Source: Candidatus Rifleibacteriota bacterium (lineage in GTDB: Bacteria > Muiribacteriota > Ozemobacteria > Ozemobacterales > Ozemobacteraceae). From it: a stretch of 64,000 nt of DNA. Every line of letters begins with the position of its first letter. Position 1 is the stretch's first letter. Made by a program: the position numbers and the translations under genes. Positions 25,632 through 35,200 of the stretch are shown piece by piece. The DNA is taken from contig JAHISQ010000115.1 of assembly GCA_018818125.1 (NCBI GenBank), forward strand, positions 1 through 64,000, read 5' to 3'. The notes beneath the pieces are model-generated. The model searched no databases, was not told where the DNA came from, and saw only the letters and a program-made list of their open reading frames with translations.

Positions 25632-26006
25632 GGTTTGCTCCTCATTTTTTGTACAATTTTTCTTTACCAAACTCGACCCTTCAGGTTCATTTCTGTTCTT
25701 GCCGAGCCTTATCAAATCACTTTAATACTCTATGATTGTTTTGTCCAGAACGCAATTCCCGCGAGATCGCGACGAAACTGCCAACGAACTTTGATGCGAC
25801 TGCTATCAGCTGTTAATCAGAAAACCATGGTGTGTTTTGTGTTATTCTGTATTCACACTACAACTGTAAAAATGTGTTGTTTTTCCAGCTGCTGATAAGC
25901 AAACGCAGTAAAACTGTGTTTGCGGTTTAAAGAAAATTTGTGCTTATGTCATCTCGTATATATGACAAAATTGCCAGCAAAAATATCTCTCCTGTTTGGA
26001 AAATGC
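25632..26006. other. Divergent intergenic region, 375 bp
   Basis: No gene is supported here. On the minus strand TGGACA (25742-25747) and TAAAGT (25719-25724) with a 17-bp spacer form a possible promoter for the secreted prepilin-tail protein. I found no convincing promoter for the plus-strand propeller gene. Confidence 0.4.
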
Positions 26007-27071
26007 ATGAGTGACCAGAACTGCGAGCAAAATCAGAAAACGATCAGAAAACCGCGGCAAAATCAGCTGGCCTGGCTGCTTCTGGTCGTTTTGGGCTGGT
26101 GGCTCTGGCCGGCGCCACAAACACCACAACAGGTTCGCACCCTGCCTGCTGGCTGGCGGCATTTTTGCCCTGGCGACCAGATCCGAGGAATTGCGCTTAC
26201 CGAAGAATATCTATGGGTTGGCGGACTATACGGCCTGAAAAGATTCGACTGGCGCAACTGTGATGATACCAGCAATGGTATCGCAACTTTGCCGGTTAAT
26301 CTCGTCAGAATTGAAGCTTTGCTCGTAGACCCTACCGGAAATCTCTGGGTCGGTCACGAAATGGGGTTGCTCTGCCTTGATCCTCAGGGCGTATGGCATG
26401 ATCACACCAGTTCGATGCCTGACCCAAAAGTCATGTCGCTATGCTGGTCTTTACAGAATGAACTTTGGGTTGGCACCTGGCGCGGTGTGGCCGTGCGCTC
26501 CACTGGAGGGCTGTGGCGACATCTCGGCAGCGCAGACGGACTGCCCGGCGAACGTGTTCGCGCAATCTGTGCTGATTCAGCCGGTGGCATCTGGATTGGC
26601 AGCTACGAATCGCCGGCAGGCGGGCTCTTGCACTGGAATGGTGCGCAAAAAACAGCTTACACCACTGCCAACCTGCTGGCGCACCCAAATGTTTCCGCGT
26701 TATTTGAGGATTCACAACGCAGAATGTGGATCGGCACAGGCTATTTCGATCGCGGTGGTGTTACGCTTTTCTCGGACTGGCAAAAGGGTGATCTGAGCAG
26801 CGCGAAAATAATGCGCCAGACAGATGGTCTTGCCGGCAATAAAGGGCGTTCTCTGTTTGAAGACCGAAACAACATTATCTGGATCGGCTCAGAACTGGAT
26901 GGTCTTACCCGAGTCGATAAAAATGGTGCCATTAAAGTTATCAGAGAAACCGACGGTTTGAATGGCAGCGAAATCATGTGCATGCTGCAGGACCCCGACG
27001 GCAACCTATGGCTCGGTCAAGAAAAGGGATTATGCCGTATCGCCGCATCCGTGCTTGATGGCTTTCGTTAA
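26007..27071 (+). CDS. Membrane-anchored beta-propeller protein (two-component-regulator propeller repeats)
   Basis: The 354-residue protein has one N-terminal membrane anchor (LAWLLLVVLGWWLW, about 22-35) and then repeats of about 40-50 residues, each with a strand ending in LWVGG, LWVGHE, LWVGTW, IWIGSY, MWIGTG, IWIGSE or LWLGQE and often preceded by a D-x-x-G-N/G motif. Seven such repeats can be counted, enough to close one propeller. These Reg_prop repeats form the periplasmic sensor of some two-component systems, but here there is no kinase or DNA-binding part. It probably binds a ligand or a protein partner outside the membrane. The frame is open to 25920; the ATG at 26007 is preferred but its ribosome-binding site is weak. 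Confidence 0.75.
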   Translation: MSDQNCEQNQKTIRKPRQNQLAWLLLVVLGWWLWPAPQTPQQVRTLPAGWRHFCPGDQIRGIALTEEYLWVGGLYGLKRFDWRNCDDTSNGIATLPVNLVRIEALLVDPTGNLWVGHEMGLLCLDPQGVWHDHTSSMPDPKVMSLCWSLQNELWVGTWRGVAVRSTGGLWRHLGSADGLPGERVRAICADSAGGIWIGSYESPAGGLLHWNGAQKTAYTTANLLAHPNVSALFEDSQRRMWIGTGYFDRGGVTLFSDWQKGDLSSAKIMRQTDGLAGNKGRSLFEDRNNIIWIGSELDGLTRVDKNGAIKVIRETDGLNGSEIMCMLQDPDGNLWLGQEKGLCRIAASVLDGFR

Positions 27072-27321
27072 TTGCTGAGGTTATCAAAAGAATCTCTGCT
27101 TCATTTGGCAGTGCCTCCGATATTTGATTACGATGTTCCAAAAATAGAGCAATAAGCCTTCACTGACCCAGAGTGAATCTTTCATCAGATCTGAGTCATG
27201 CTCCGTCTAAAGTCTGAGTCTTTTTCAGACCATGGACTCACAGAGAATACCTGCTATTCTCCGATGTGAAAAGAACAAATGATCAGTATCTTTGTTCCAA
27301 TCTGCTTCACAGGAGAATATT

Positions 27322-27984
27322 ATGTTTCGTTTCTTTCCGTTTTTCCGCATTCAAGGCTTTTTTCTTGCATTGATTCTGCTTTCGAGTTTGCCGGTTCTGG
27401 CAGAAGAGGCGCTATCAGAGAACATTTCTCAGGTAGACTCGCAAAAGACTTCGTTATCTGATTCTCAAACCACTGGTTCCGAAAAATCCTCCTCTTCACA
27501 AAAAACTTCCTTTTGGAAGCGAATTGTGATCAGGCCGAGGATTGAGTCGTATTTGCCAGCCAACGAAAAAGTGCAAAAAGAATTTGGCAAGTCGTGGAAC
27601 AGTTTCGGTTTGATGTTGGGGGCTCGTGCGGCAAAAGGATCGTCAAGGAATTCTTTGGAATTGTCAATTGATAGGATCTGTCAGGAAAAAAATGACAGCA
27701 AGGCAACCATTGTGCCTGTACAATTCGCTTATCGGCACTATTTTTCCGATTCCACTTCCTTTCGCACCTATTTCTCAGCCGGCATTAGCGGAAGTTTCGT
27801 GGACTTCGATTCAAAGGTAACCGGAAAAAAATCAGAGTGGGAGTGCAATGGAATTGGGACCGTTTTTGCTTTAGGAGCAAATATTAATAAAAGATTGTTT
27901 GCTGAAGTCAAATTCTTAGCCGTCCCGGAAGTGAAAGAATTCGATTTTTCTGGCACCAAATTTGCAATTGGCTATCGCTTCTGA
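27322..27984 (+). CDS. Small outer-membrane beta-barrel-like protein
   Basis: The 220-residue protein has a signal peptide (FFLALILLSSLPVLA, cleavage near residue 27), a serine-rich linker (about 28-65) and then alternating short strands such as FAYRHYFSDSTSF, FSAGISGSFVDFDS and LFAEVKFLAV. It ends in FAIGYRF; a terminal aromatic residue is the usual C-terminal signal for outer-membrane insertion. The role is unknown. The ATG at 27322 follows AGGAGAAT. A bidirectional terminator follows the stop. Confidence 0.7.
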   Translation: MFRFFPFFRIQGFFLALILLSSLPVLAEEALSENISQVDSQKTSLSDSQTTGSEKSSSSQKTSFWKRIVIRPRIESYLPANEKVQKEFGKSWNSFGLMLGARAAKGSSRNSLELSIDRICQEKNDSKATIVPVQFAYRHYFSDSTSFRTYFSAGISGSFVDFDSKVTGKKSEWECNGIGTVFALGANINKRLFAEVKFLAVPEVKEFDFSGTKFAIGYRF

Positions 27985-28009
27985 TGGTCGAGAAAGTCTA
28001 ACTAGTCCT

Positions 28010-28050
28010 CCCTCCTCAAGCCCGTCAAGTTTATGAGGAGGGGGTCTTTT
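28010..28050. terminator. Bidirectional terminator between convergent genes
   Basis: CCCTCCTCA (28010-28018) pairs with TGAGGAGGG (28034-28042) around a 15-nt loop, followed on the plus strand by GGTCTTTT. It lies between the beta-barrel gene and the minus-strand response regulator, and the stop codon of the latter (28031-28033) falls in the loop. Confidence 0.7.
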
Positions 28051-28711
28051 GAATAAGGCCATTCTGCCATGCAAAAACTGCAGCTTTTGTTCGATCAGAA
28101 AGATGAAGCTTGCTCAGGATATTGGTGACGTGCGATTTAACGGTTTTTTCACTGATGAAAAGGACTTCGGCGATTTCCATATTGGTGTTGCCTTCGGCAA
28201 TCAGTTTTAGAACCTGCATTTCGCGCGAACTCAACTCCGATGCCCCGAGCTCTTTACGAGTTCTATTCTGCGTTGTCAATGCCTGTATGAGCTGACTCGC
28301 TACCTTTGGATGCAGAGTGGTTTCTCCTATGGCGGCTTTACGAATAGCTTTGATCAGGTCTTCTGGGGAGACGTCTTTTAAAAGATACGATTGAGCACCA
28401 GCTTTCATGGCCGGAAAAATGTGTTCTTCGTCATGATAGGACGTCAGAATAAGGATATGCGTTCGGGGACTTACTTCCTTGATTTTTCGGGCGGCTTCAA
28501 CACCGTTCATTCCGGGCATGATCAGATCAAGCATAACAACATCCGGGGCATGTTCGGCACACAAAGTGATGGCATCAGACCCATTTTCCGCTTCTCCGAC
28601 AATGCTAATATCAGGCTGTGTTTCGAGAAAGGCCCGGATGCCTTGTCGAACCAGCGCGTGATCATCGACTATGATAAGAGAAATGATTTCCTGCTTGTGA
28701 TTTTGGATCAT
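28031..28711 (-). CDS. NarL/LuxR-family response regulator
   Basis: This 226-residue DNA-binding regulator has a receiver domain (about 10-130) with acidic pocket D16/D17 in IIVDDHAL, phospho-acceptor D62 in VMLDLIMPGMNG and the conserved lysine in SYLLKDVSPEDL. A LuxR-type helix-turn-helix (about 155-220) has LSSREMQVLKLIAEG and ISEKTVKSHVTNILSKL. It is activated by phosphorylation from the kinase encoded just upstream (8-bp gap). Targets are unknown. Confidence 0.93.
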   Translation of the reverse strand: MIQNHKQEIISLIIVDDHALVRQGIRAFLETQPDISIVGEAENGSDAITLCAEHAPDVVMLDLIMPGMNGVEAARKIKEVSPRTHILILTSYHDEEHIFPAMKAGAQSYLLKDVSPEDLIKAIRKAAIGETTLHPKVASQLIQALTTQNRTRKELGASELSSREMQVLKLIAEGNTNMEIAEVLFISEKTVKSHVTNILSKLHLSDRTKAAVFAWQNGLIQKTPSS

Positions 28712-28719
28712 ACTGATTG

Positions 28720-30198
28720 CTAAACTCCTTCAGACCAGGAAAATTTCAGGGTAGTGCCTTGACCGGGCTGACTCAAAATTGCCATTGCCCCGCCTGGAAG
28801 AAGACATCCCCGCTCCAGAAGATTTTTAAGGCCCATGCCAGTGACCGCTGCTGCAGTATCAAATCCCTGGCCGTTATCACAGATTTCGAGAGAAAACCCT
28901 GTCTCATTTTTCTCAAGACGAATGGAAACAAGTGTAGCGTGGCTGTGTTGGAGGATATTAGAGAAGGCTTCCTGTAAAATTGGGTATAATATGTGATCAA
29001 TAGAAGAAGGAAGCGTGAGATCCAAATCTACAGTCAGCGCAGCTTTAATCCCGGTAGTTTTTTCCCAGTCGCGAATAAATGAAGTGAAAAGATCGAGTCC
29101 AGTTTTGCCAATATTTTCGGAAATGCTCAAATCTTGAATGATTCCCCTAAGATCGCGCTGAATCTGCTGAATAAGATCATCTATCGCTTTAAAGCGTCGT
29201 TGGATTAGTTCTGGAGCATCTTTTTCCAGAACTTGAACCGCCTTGATCTGCATAGAAAGAGCGAAAATGTGTTGTTTAACCGTGTCGTGAAGGTCGCGAG
29301 CAATCCGGTTTCTCTCTGAAGCAGAAATGAGACGTTGTTTGAGACTGAAAAGTCGGTCAAGATCTCCTGCCAGAATATTTAGCTGGTCACTTAGATCGCC
29401 CAATTCATCGCGTTTGAGGTCGGAAATACGTTTCGTAAAGTCACCTTTGCTCCAGGTCTGAGTAACTTCAATAATGTGATCGAAACGTTTCATAAGACCG
29501 CGTGTAAAGAAAAAGCCAGCGCCAATGCCGACAAATCCAGAGCCAAAAGCGATAAAAAGAGAAAGAGGAAACACCAGGTCCAGAGACTGTCTAATAAAGT
29601 CAAGTCCTGACCTGGGAAGGTAAAACCGCAAAAATGCTGTGCCGATAAGCTTTCCGTTCTTGTCTTCGACAGGAATGAAAAAAGCAGTCTTTTGTTTATC
29701 TTGAATCTGTAATTTTCCCGGAAGAAGGCATCCTTGCTGAACCAAGTCAAACAATGGCTTCTCATCTTTTGTCAGACGATCCCAAATCGGAAAATCAAGG
29801 CTCCAATGTCTACTTGGAAAGCCTGCCAGAACAGTTCCCGAGGCATTGGTAATGGCTACTGATAAACCGGGAGTTATCTCAACCGAAAGTCGCCAGCCGG
29901 TCAACGGTTCTTCTGGGTTTTCCGGAGAGCTATCCATAATCTGCTCCAGTTTTGCCTGAACCATTCTTGGGTCGAGAGTCGATGAGGCCAGAAGTGGAAT
30001 GAATTGCGGAAGATAACCAAGAGCCAAACTCCGAATCTTTTCGGGAGAAGAAAAATCTTTGGAAAGCTTGGCGGCAATAGGAAGTAAAAACAAATAAAAG
30101 AGTGACATAACCGAGATAGCCGTCACCAGGAAATAAGATACCACCAGTTTCCAATGCATAGATCGAATCCGGAAAACACGTCGAAGATTTGGAAACAT
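28720..30198 (-). CDS. NarX/LiaS-type sensor histidine kinase
   Basis: The 492-residue membrane kinase has an N-terminal helix (about 15-40), an extracytoplasmic sensor domain of roughly 150 residues, a second helix (LFIAFGSGFVGIGAGFFF, about 215-235), a HAMP domain, then a HisKA_3 dimerisation region with H304 in RDLHDTVKQHIFALS. The ATPase domain contains EAFSNILQHSHAT, DNGQGFD and GMGLKNLLERG. This is the NarX/LiaS/DegS class, which pairs with NarL-type regulators such as its neighbour. The signal is unknown. The start ATG has only a weak GAGAA upstream. Confidence 0.92.
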   Translation of the reverse strand: MFPNLRRVFRIRSMHWKLVVSYFLVTAISVMSLFYLFLLPIAAKLSKDFSSPEKIRSLALGYLPQFIPLLASSTLDPRMVQAKLEQIMDSSPENPEEPLTGWRLSVEITPGLSVAITNASGTVLAGFPSRHWSLDFPIWDRLTKDEKPLFDLVQQGCLLPGKLQIQDKQKTAFFIPVEDKNGKLIGTAFLRFYLPRSGLDFIRQSLDLVFPLSLFIAFGSGFVGIGAGFFFTRGLMKRFDHIIEVTQTWSKGDFTKRISDLKRDELGDLSDQLNILAGDLDRLFSLKQRLISASERNRIARDLHDTVKQHIFALSMQIKAVQVLEKDAPELIQRRFKAIDDLIQQIQRDLRGIIQDLSISENIGKTGLDLFTSFIRDWEKTTGIKAALTVDLDLTLPSSIDHILYPILQEAFSNILQHSHATLVSIRLEKNETGFSLEICDNGQGFDTAAAVTGMGLKNLLERGCLLPGGAMAILSQPGQGTTLKFSWSEGV

Positions 30199-30510
30199 GT
30201 CGTTCTCACTTTTGAAAGTGCCTTTGACTATACTCTTTTTTGCGAGTGAATTCCTCCGACTTAAGTCCTATTTTCATATAAAAACCGGTTCAAAAACACG
30301 CACAATCGGTATGGATGACTTATCTACAAGATTGGCAATTTCACCATTGTTTTACAAATTCTACAGCAGATGCAACTTACAAGCACATTTACTTTGCAAT
30401 TCGACTAATCAAGGCTTTTATTTTTGGTTCGCTAATGATATTTTCATGTTTAGGTGTTTTGCCATTTTGGGGTGATGATTCTGAAGATTGATTTGAGGGA
30501 AATCTGCTAA
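30199..30510. other. Divergent intergenic region, 312 bp, AT-rich
   Basis: No gene is supported. A weak plus-strand pair TTGCAA (30394-30399) and TTTATT (30417-30422), 17-bp spacer, could drive the three-gene cluster that begins at 30511. No good minus-strand promoter for the two-component pair was found. Confidence 0.35.
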
Positions 30511-32253
30511 ATGCGACAGCGGCTCGAACAGAAATACGTACGCCTGTGCCAGGAACATAAAGCTGGGCAGATTGATGCGGATACCTTTACTCATGAAGTA
30601 AATCAGCTGCGCTGTGAAGATCGTCATGGCAACTGGTGGCAGATTTCTGCCGAAAACGGCAAATGGCTGATCTGGAACGGCAACAACTGGGCTGCACCGC
30701 AGGCCGGGCAGCATCTCGAAACCGAGTCGCGCATCCAGTCAGCCGAAAAAGGGCATGCAGAGAATCCACAACAGTCTCACCGACAGGCGGCAAAGGTACA
30801 GACATCAGAACCTGCTGCTAATAACAGTTTTAAGCACAACGGTCAGGGAACGATTGCGGCCAGCGAACTACCTGGTTTTATCAGTTTTGACTTTCGCGGG
30901 CTGACGGCGCAGATTCTTCGCAATACATTTCAGCGCGGACGCGTGATGTTAACTTTCGGGGTTATCGCTTTTCTGTTGCATACTTTTCTGCTGGCAGTCG
31001 GCAATGATGGCTTCGATAAAAACAGTAATATCAGCCGCATGTTTCAACATCTGTCAGCTTACAATAATACGATCTTTAGCGGACAGCTTCCCTGGTATAT
31101 TGATTACACTATCGGTGATTTTCAGGTTGGCAGCAATATTGCCATTATTGGCAACAAGTGGCCGGCCGTCTTTGGCTGGTTGCTGGGTGGTGCCCTTATT
31201 CTCAGCATGTGGCGGGCATTTCGCAGCAATGGCATACTTAACAGCCTGCGGCGTCTGCTAAGCATGCCGAAGCAGGTGGCACTAGCCTGTACGCCAAACC
31301 TGGGTTTAAATATAGTCGCGCTGGCAGCCGGCATAATTTTTGCGCGCTGGCTGAGCGATTATTTGCCGCAGCAGTCGCAAAACATGTTGAGCTTTATCAG
31401 TCTCGGCCTGGTTGGCTCTATTATTCCGCTGGCGCTGGGTTCATGGCTTGCCCGCATTGGCATGCAAATGGCTGGTCAACTGCGCCAAACATCTCTTAAG
31501 CAAACTTCATACGCTGGTCTTTCGCAACTCATGTTTCTTGGCGTCTCAGTCGGCATGTTTTCGCGCTCGGTATGGCAATATGGTCCAACCGTCGGCTGGG
31601 GACTGGCGCTTTACACACTTTATCTTATTCTAACCAAAACCGGGCAACCCTTACCGGTAAATAGCCATGTCGCGTCGTTTTTAAGCTTTACGGCGCTGGG
31701 TGGCATGCTGGTATTGCTTTGCGATCAGCAGCTGTTTGCGCATGACAAGGGTTGGTGGGAAAACGTTAATCCGAATGACCCGATTTTAACTCAGATAACT
31801 TCATGGGTTAAGTCTGAAGGCTCAATTGAACTCATGAAAGCGGGAGTGCCACCGTCGATTGGCGCTGCTATTGGCGCTGGTGCTGCCGATGCCGCAGTAA
31901 CTACAACTACCTATGTATTGCAGGTTAGCAGTTACAACCTTGCAGTCAGCGCTGAATCTCCGGCCGAACTTATGGTCGCCGTCTGGAAAAGCGAAAACGG
32001 CGGGGCACTGGTGCCTGCCGGCGATGCTTCGATATCTCTGTCAGCGCAGGGCGAAAACTGGATGACGCTCAGTCAGACTTCCGGTGTTTGCCGTATGAAC
32101 TGCATGGTTGGCCAACGCGCCGAAGCGGCTGCCAGCACCGTGCCACAACCAGCCTATATTTATGTTACCGGCATCGGGGGGGGCCAGAGCTGCTCTGCCA
32201 CCGTTACCGTCGCACCTGGCGGCGGCCCCGCTTACGTTCTGGAGGTCTTTTGA
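30511..32253 (+). CDS. Polytopic membrane protein, first gene of an uncharacterised three-gene cluster
   Basis: The 580-residue protein opens with a soluble region: a helical segment (about 1-35) like the SHOCT-type oligomerisation motif, with HKAGQIDADTFTHEV, then a Trp-rich motif GNWWQISAENGKWLIWNG. A polar linker follows (about 75-130). About seven hydrophobic helices lie between 150 and 420, beginning with LTFGVIAFLLHTFLLAVG. The C-terminal 130 residues are Ala/Gly/Thr-rich, with short strands and four cysteines. I recognise no enzyme motif. I recall the Trp-rich N-terminal motif from multidomain proteins of Chloroflexi and similar bacteria, of unknown role. The next gene begins one base after the stop with a strong GGAGG, so the three genes form an operon. 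Confidence 0.7.
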   Translation: MRQRLEQKYVRLCQEHKAGQIDADTFTHEVNQLRCEDRHGNWWQISAENGKWLIWNGNNWAAPQAGQHLETESRIQSAEKGHAENPQQSHRQAAKVQTSEPAANNSFKHNGQGTIAASELPGFISFDFRGLTAQILRNTFQRGRVMLTFGVIAFLLHTFLLAVGNDGFDKNSNISRMFQHLSAYNNTIFSGQLPWYIDYTIGDFQVGSNIAIIGNKWPAVFGWLLGGALILSMWRAFRSNGILNSLRRLLSMPKQVALACTPNLGLNIVALAAGIIFARWLSDYLPQQSQNMLSFISLGLVGSIIPLALGSWLARIGMQMAGQLRQTSLKQTSYAGLSQLMFLGVSVGMFSRSVWQYGPTVGWGLALYTLYLILTKTGQPLPVNSHVASFLSFTALGGMLVLLCDQQLFAHDKGWWENVNPNDPILTQITSWVKSEGSIELMKAGVPPSIGAAIGAGAADAAVTTTTYVLQVSSYNLAVSAESPAELMVAVWKSENGGALVPAGDASISLSAQGENWMTLSQTSGVCRMNCMVGQRAEAAASTVPQPAYIYVTGIGGGQSCSATVTVAPGGGPAYVLEVF

Positions 32254-32254
32254 C

Positions 32255-35200
32255 ATGCCCGACTTTTCGATAGAATACGATGCTACCAGCAAACGCTGGG
32301 TGCCGACCGATATTCGCGTGCGCATGCTGGCACGTGATCAGAATGGCCAGTATAACCCCTGTGACTTTTACCAGCCAGAATTCGTCTGTGAACCTTCGGG
32401 TTGGCTTTCTTTTGTTGTCCAGGATCAGGGCGAAATTGTCGCTGCTACAGTAGCGGTAACTGATCAATTTGCAAATTACAATAGTCCTGATAAGTTCACA
32501 AAACCTGTGCGAGTAAAGATAAAGGCATTACCGGTTGTTTCGGATTCAACGCAACTGGAGCCGCTGACCACAGAGTGTAATATTTATGTAGCGGAACCAG
32601 CTCAAGCAATGGGTTACACGGTTTCTCCCGATGATTGCTGGAAAGACTCAGAAGTCTGGCTTTTGGCTGATGGCCAAAGTTCTTGCGCATTAACTGTCTG
32701 GGTTGAACAGGTCGATGCTGCGACTGGCGAAGTCTTTCGTGCTCCTGACGAAGATTTCGAGTATCGGCTCGAATCCACTTTTGACGAAGAAACTATTGTG
32801 TGCGCCGAGCTCGACAAAGGTATTCTGCCGCCGGTAAGCAACTGGCGAAGTGCCAGACCTATGACGGACCTCAAAGATCCGTTGCGTGGAAAGCTTATAA
32901 TCAAGGCTTTTTCACGGATTAAGCCGTCTGACAAACCAACTGGCAAACTTGAAATTCCCTTGGTGCTGAGCCCATCCCGCATTGCAATTGAAGCAACTTT
33001 TTTGCCAGAACTGCCAGCGCGACCCGGCCAGGAAATAGCAGTGCGCATCAAACTGCGCCAGGAAGCCAGAAATGAACCGCTTGCGAATGCGCCGGTGCAG
33101 TTTGTATGGGATAAAGTCTCTCAATCCAGCCCGTTAGGCAGCATTTTAACGGAAACCGGCAAAACCGACAGCGAAGGCTATGTCGAACTGCGTTATGCAG
33201 CGCCGCCTGAGCTTGCTTATAAGCCAAAACAACGCTTTTATGACGAAATTAAGATTCTGCTGGGCGATGGCAAAAAGGCTGTGCCACTCGAAAAAACAGT
33301 GGTAATACCGGTCGTTCCATCGGTCAAGCTTGCCTGTGTCGCTGAGAAAAAAGGTCTTATACAAGACCCGGCGGTTGAATCAATCGAAATTACGCCAGAC
33401 CAGATGACGGGTAGTGAAATTCGGGGTAACCTGGTTATACCGGTTGAAATGCCGGGTGGGCCACGCAAGTTTTTTGGAGTTGTTGGGGCCAGATTCTCGT
33501 TGGCAGTAGGTGAAGATGCTACGCCGGGGCCGCAGCAGACCTCAGCCGCCAAAGGGTTATGGGCTCTAAAACTGCCCGAGATCGAAGAGGCCTTTAAAAA
33601 GGCCGAAATCAAATCGATTCCGCTTTTATTGTCTTCAGATCCTGAGAAAAAGCAGGTTTTTTTAATGCTGCTCGACCAGGAACAAGAAGCGCGCATAAAA
33701 GGTTATGAAGATGATTTGACCACAGACCGACTCAGACTGTTTTCAGCAGATTTTCAGAAAAAGTTGCAGTATTACCGCTATCACTTCTGCTCTCAGCTTG
33801 CTGCCAAAAAAGAAGACGACATTGATCTTGCCATTGCCGGCGTTCAACTGATGATTGTGGCGGTCAAAGGATCCGACTCGTTTTTTCGGCGCTTCAAAGG
33901 GCACGAAGACCTTGTTAAAAGCCGATTTGAAGGACTTATGAGCAGTTTAATCGCTATTGCTCTCAACTCTCTTCAAGGCGGCAAAAAATTGCAACAGGCG
34001 GGTAGTTCGTTTGCAAAAGAAAGTCGGAGGATCCTTAACTGGCTTGCGAAAAGCCGGTTTGGGAGCTGGATTGCACGAGGAGCCTCATGGATGGGCGATT
34101 TTGCTTCATCTCTTGGCGACAAAGCTACCAAGCAGATTGTGCCGTTGCTGCAAAAGATCAGAGGCGGAATTAATGCGTTTCTTGAAGGGCTCGGAAAATT
34201 TGGAGCCAGACTGGCAAAAACCATCGGAGGTTTACTAGACGATCTGGTGAAGGTTGTCGATGATCTGGCGGCAGCTTTGAGTAGCAAGATAGCAGCATTT
34301 CGCGAGATGCTGGCCAATTCCACCAAGCACTGGGACGAACTGGTAGCATGGGCGAACAAAGCAAAAGGTGCGGCCGATGATGCGGTTGAGACTGCTTCAG
34401 GCTGGGTTTCCAGCTTTACAACTGCCATCCAGGAATTGTTTCAGGCGGTCATCGATATTGCCGCAAGTCTGTTTACACGCCTTGGCAAGATGATTTACCA
34501 ACTTTCATCAGCTTTTATCGGCTGGGCTTGCCAGAAGGCGAAAGGTCTTGCTTCATGGGTGCTGGACTGGCTCTACAAACACTCTGACCAGGTTAAGAAC
34601 GAGGTAGAAAGAATTCTCAAGGCGACCAAAACACAGGACGAAATCAGCGAGAATGGCATCGAGAAGGTTCTCGACGCACTGATTGCAGAGTTTGTCAAAG
34701 ACTATACCGAGGACCCGGACAAGAATGACATCAAGGATCTTGGTATGAAAAATATTAAGATGAAATTTGACGTTCTTGGCCGTCAGCCGAATCAGGTGGT
34801 TGGTAATCTTTACAAATATGCGACGAATCAGTGGTTGCCTCGTGACTGGGAGCCCGTTCGCCGTAATTTCAGTCGCGAAATTATTGATGTATCAAGCAAC
34901 TACGGCAGTTACGAGATTGCAACCGCCAAAATTGACGAAATCATGAATATTGTCAGCACTATTGTAACCTGCGGATCGCTCGGCGTGGCGATGCTTGGCA
35001 TTATATTCTCAGGCGGCACCGCTACTGCACCGATAATAGAAGCGATGAGTCTTGTCGATAAAGCGTTTAATATTTTTAAAGCGGCTGTTGTAGACATTCC
35101 CCAGATTGGCGTCTCAGTGTTTGTCATGTTCGGGCTGGTTATAAAGTATGATCTGCTGATCACTGGCCTTTGCTTTGGAGAAACCGGAGACAGCGCATGA
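32255..35200 (+). CDS. 981-residue protein with Ig-like N-terminal part and long amphipathic-helical region, function unknown
   Basis: No signal peptide is visible (MPDFSIEYDATSKRW). The first ~430 residues are rich in beta strands and look like two or three Ig-like or Big-type domains: there is PARPGQEIAVRIKLRQE and TDSEGYVELRY, a pattern familiar from bacterial Ig-like repeats. From about 588 to 790 the chain is a series of amphipathic helices with repeated Gly, Ala and Trp (for example KFGARLAKTIGGLLDDLVK), reminiscent of pore-forming or tape-measure-like proteins. Two hydrophobic segments lie near the C-terminus (about 907-935 and 950-975). I know no family with this arrangement. The ATG at 32255 has GGAGG upstream; a longer frame to 32108 would overlap the previous gene. 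The end overlaps the FHA gene by four bases. Confidence 0.65.
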   Translation: MPDFSIEYDATSKRWVPTDIRVRMLARDQNGQYNPCDFYQPEFVCEPSGWLSFVVQDQGEIVAATVAVTDQFANYNSPDKFTKPVRVKIKALPVVSDSTQLEPLTTECNIYVAEPAQAMGYTVSPDDCWKDSEVWLLADGQSSCALTVWVEQVDAATGEVFRAPDEDFEYRLESTFDEETIVCAELDKGILPPVSNWRSARPMTDLKDPLRGKLIIKAFSRIKPSDKPTGKLEIPLVLSPSRIAIEATFLPELPARPGQEIAVRIKLRQEARNEPLANAPVQFVWDKVSQSSPLGSILTETGKTDSEGYVELRYAAPPELAYKPKQRFYDEIKILLGDGKKAVPLEKTVVIPVVPSVKLACVAEKKGLIQDPAVESIEITPDQMTGSEIRGNLVIPVEMPGGPRKFFGVVGARFSLAVGEDATPGPQQTSAAKGLWALKLPEIEEAFKKAEIKSIPLLLSSDPEKKQVFLMLLDQEQEARIKGYEDDLTTDRLRLFSADFQKKLQYYRYHFCSQLAAKKEDDIDLAIAGVQLMIVAVKGSDSFFRRFKGHEDLVKSRFEGLMSSLIAIALNSLQGGKKLQQAGSSFAKESRRILNWLAKSRFGSWIARGASWMGDFASSLGDKATKQIVPLLQKIRGGINAFLEGLGKFGARLAKTIGGLLDDLVKVVDDLAAALSSKIAAFREMLANSTKHWDELVAWANKAKGAADDAVETASGWVSSFTTAIQELFQAVIDIAASLFTRLGKMIYQLSSAFIGWACQKAKGLASWVLDWLYKHSDQVKNEVERILKATKTQDEISENGIEKVLDALIAEFVKDYTEDPDKNDIKDLGMKNIKMKFDVLGRQPNQVVGNLYKYATNQWLPRDWEPVRRNFSREIIDVSSNYGSYEIATAKIDEIMNIVSTIVTCGSLGVAMLGIIFSGGTATAPIIEAMSLVDKAFNIFKAAVVDIPQIGVSVFVMFGLVIKYDLLITGLCFGETGDSA

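Noticed and set aside
27072..27321. Repeated TCTGAGTC words and a GTCTGA/TCAGAC inverted pair before the beta-barrel gene
   Set aside because: The pieces are short and irregularly spaced; I could not distinguish them from chance or define an operator.
28031..30198. Direct functional link between the NarL-type pair and the three-gene cluster next to it
   Set aside because: The genes are divergent across a 312-bp gap and no shared operator was visible; adjacency alone is not enough.
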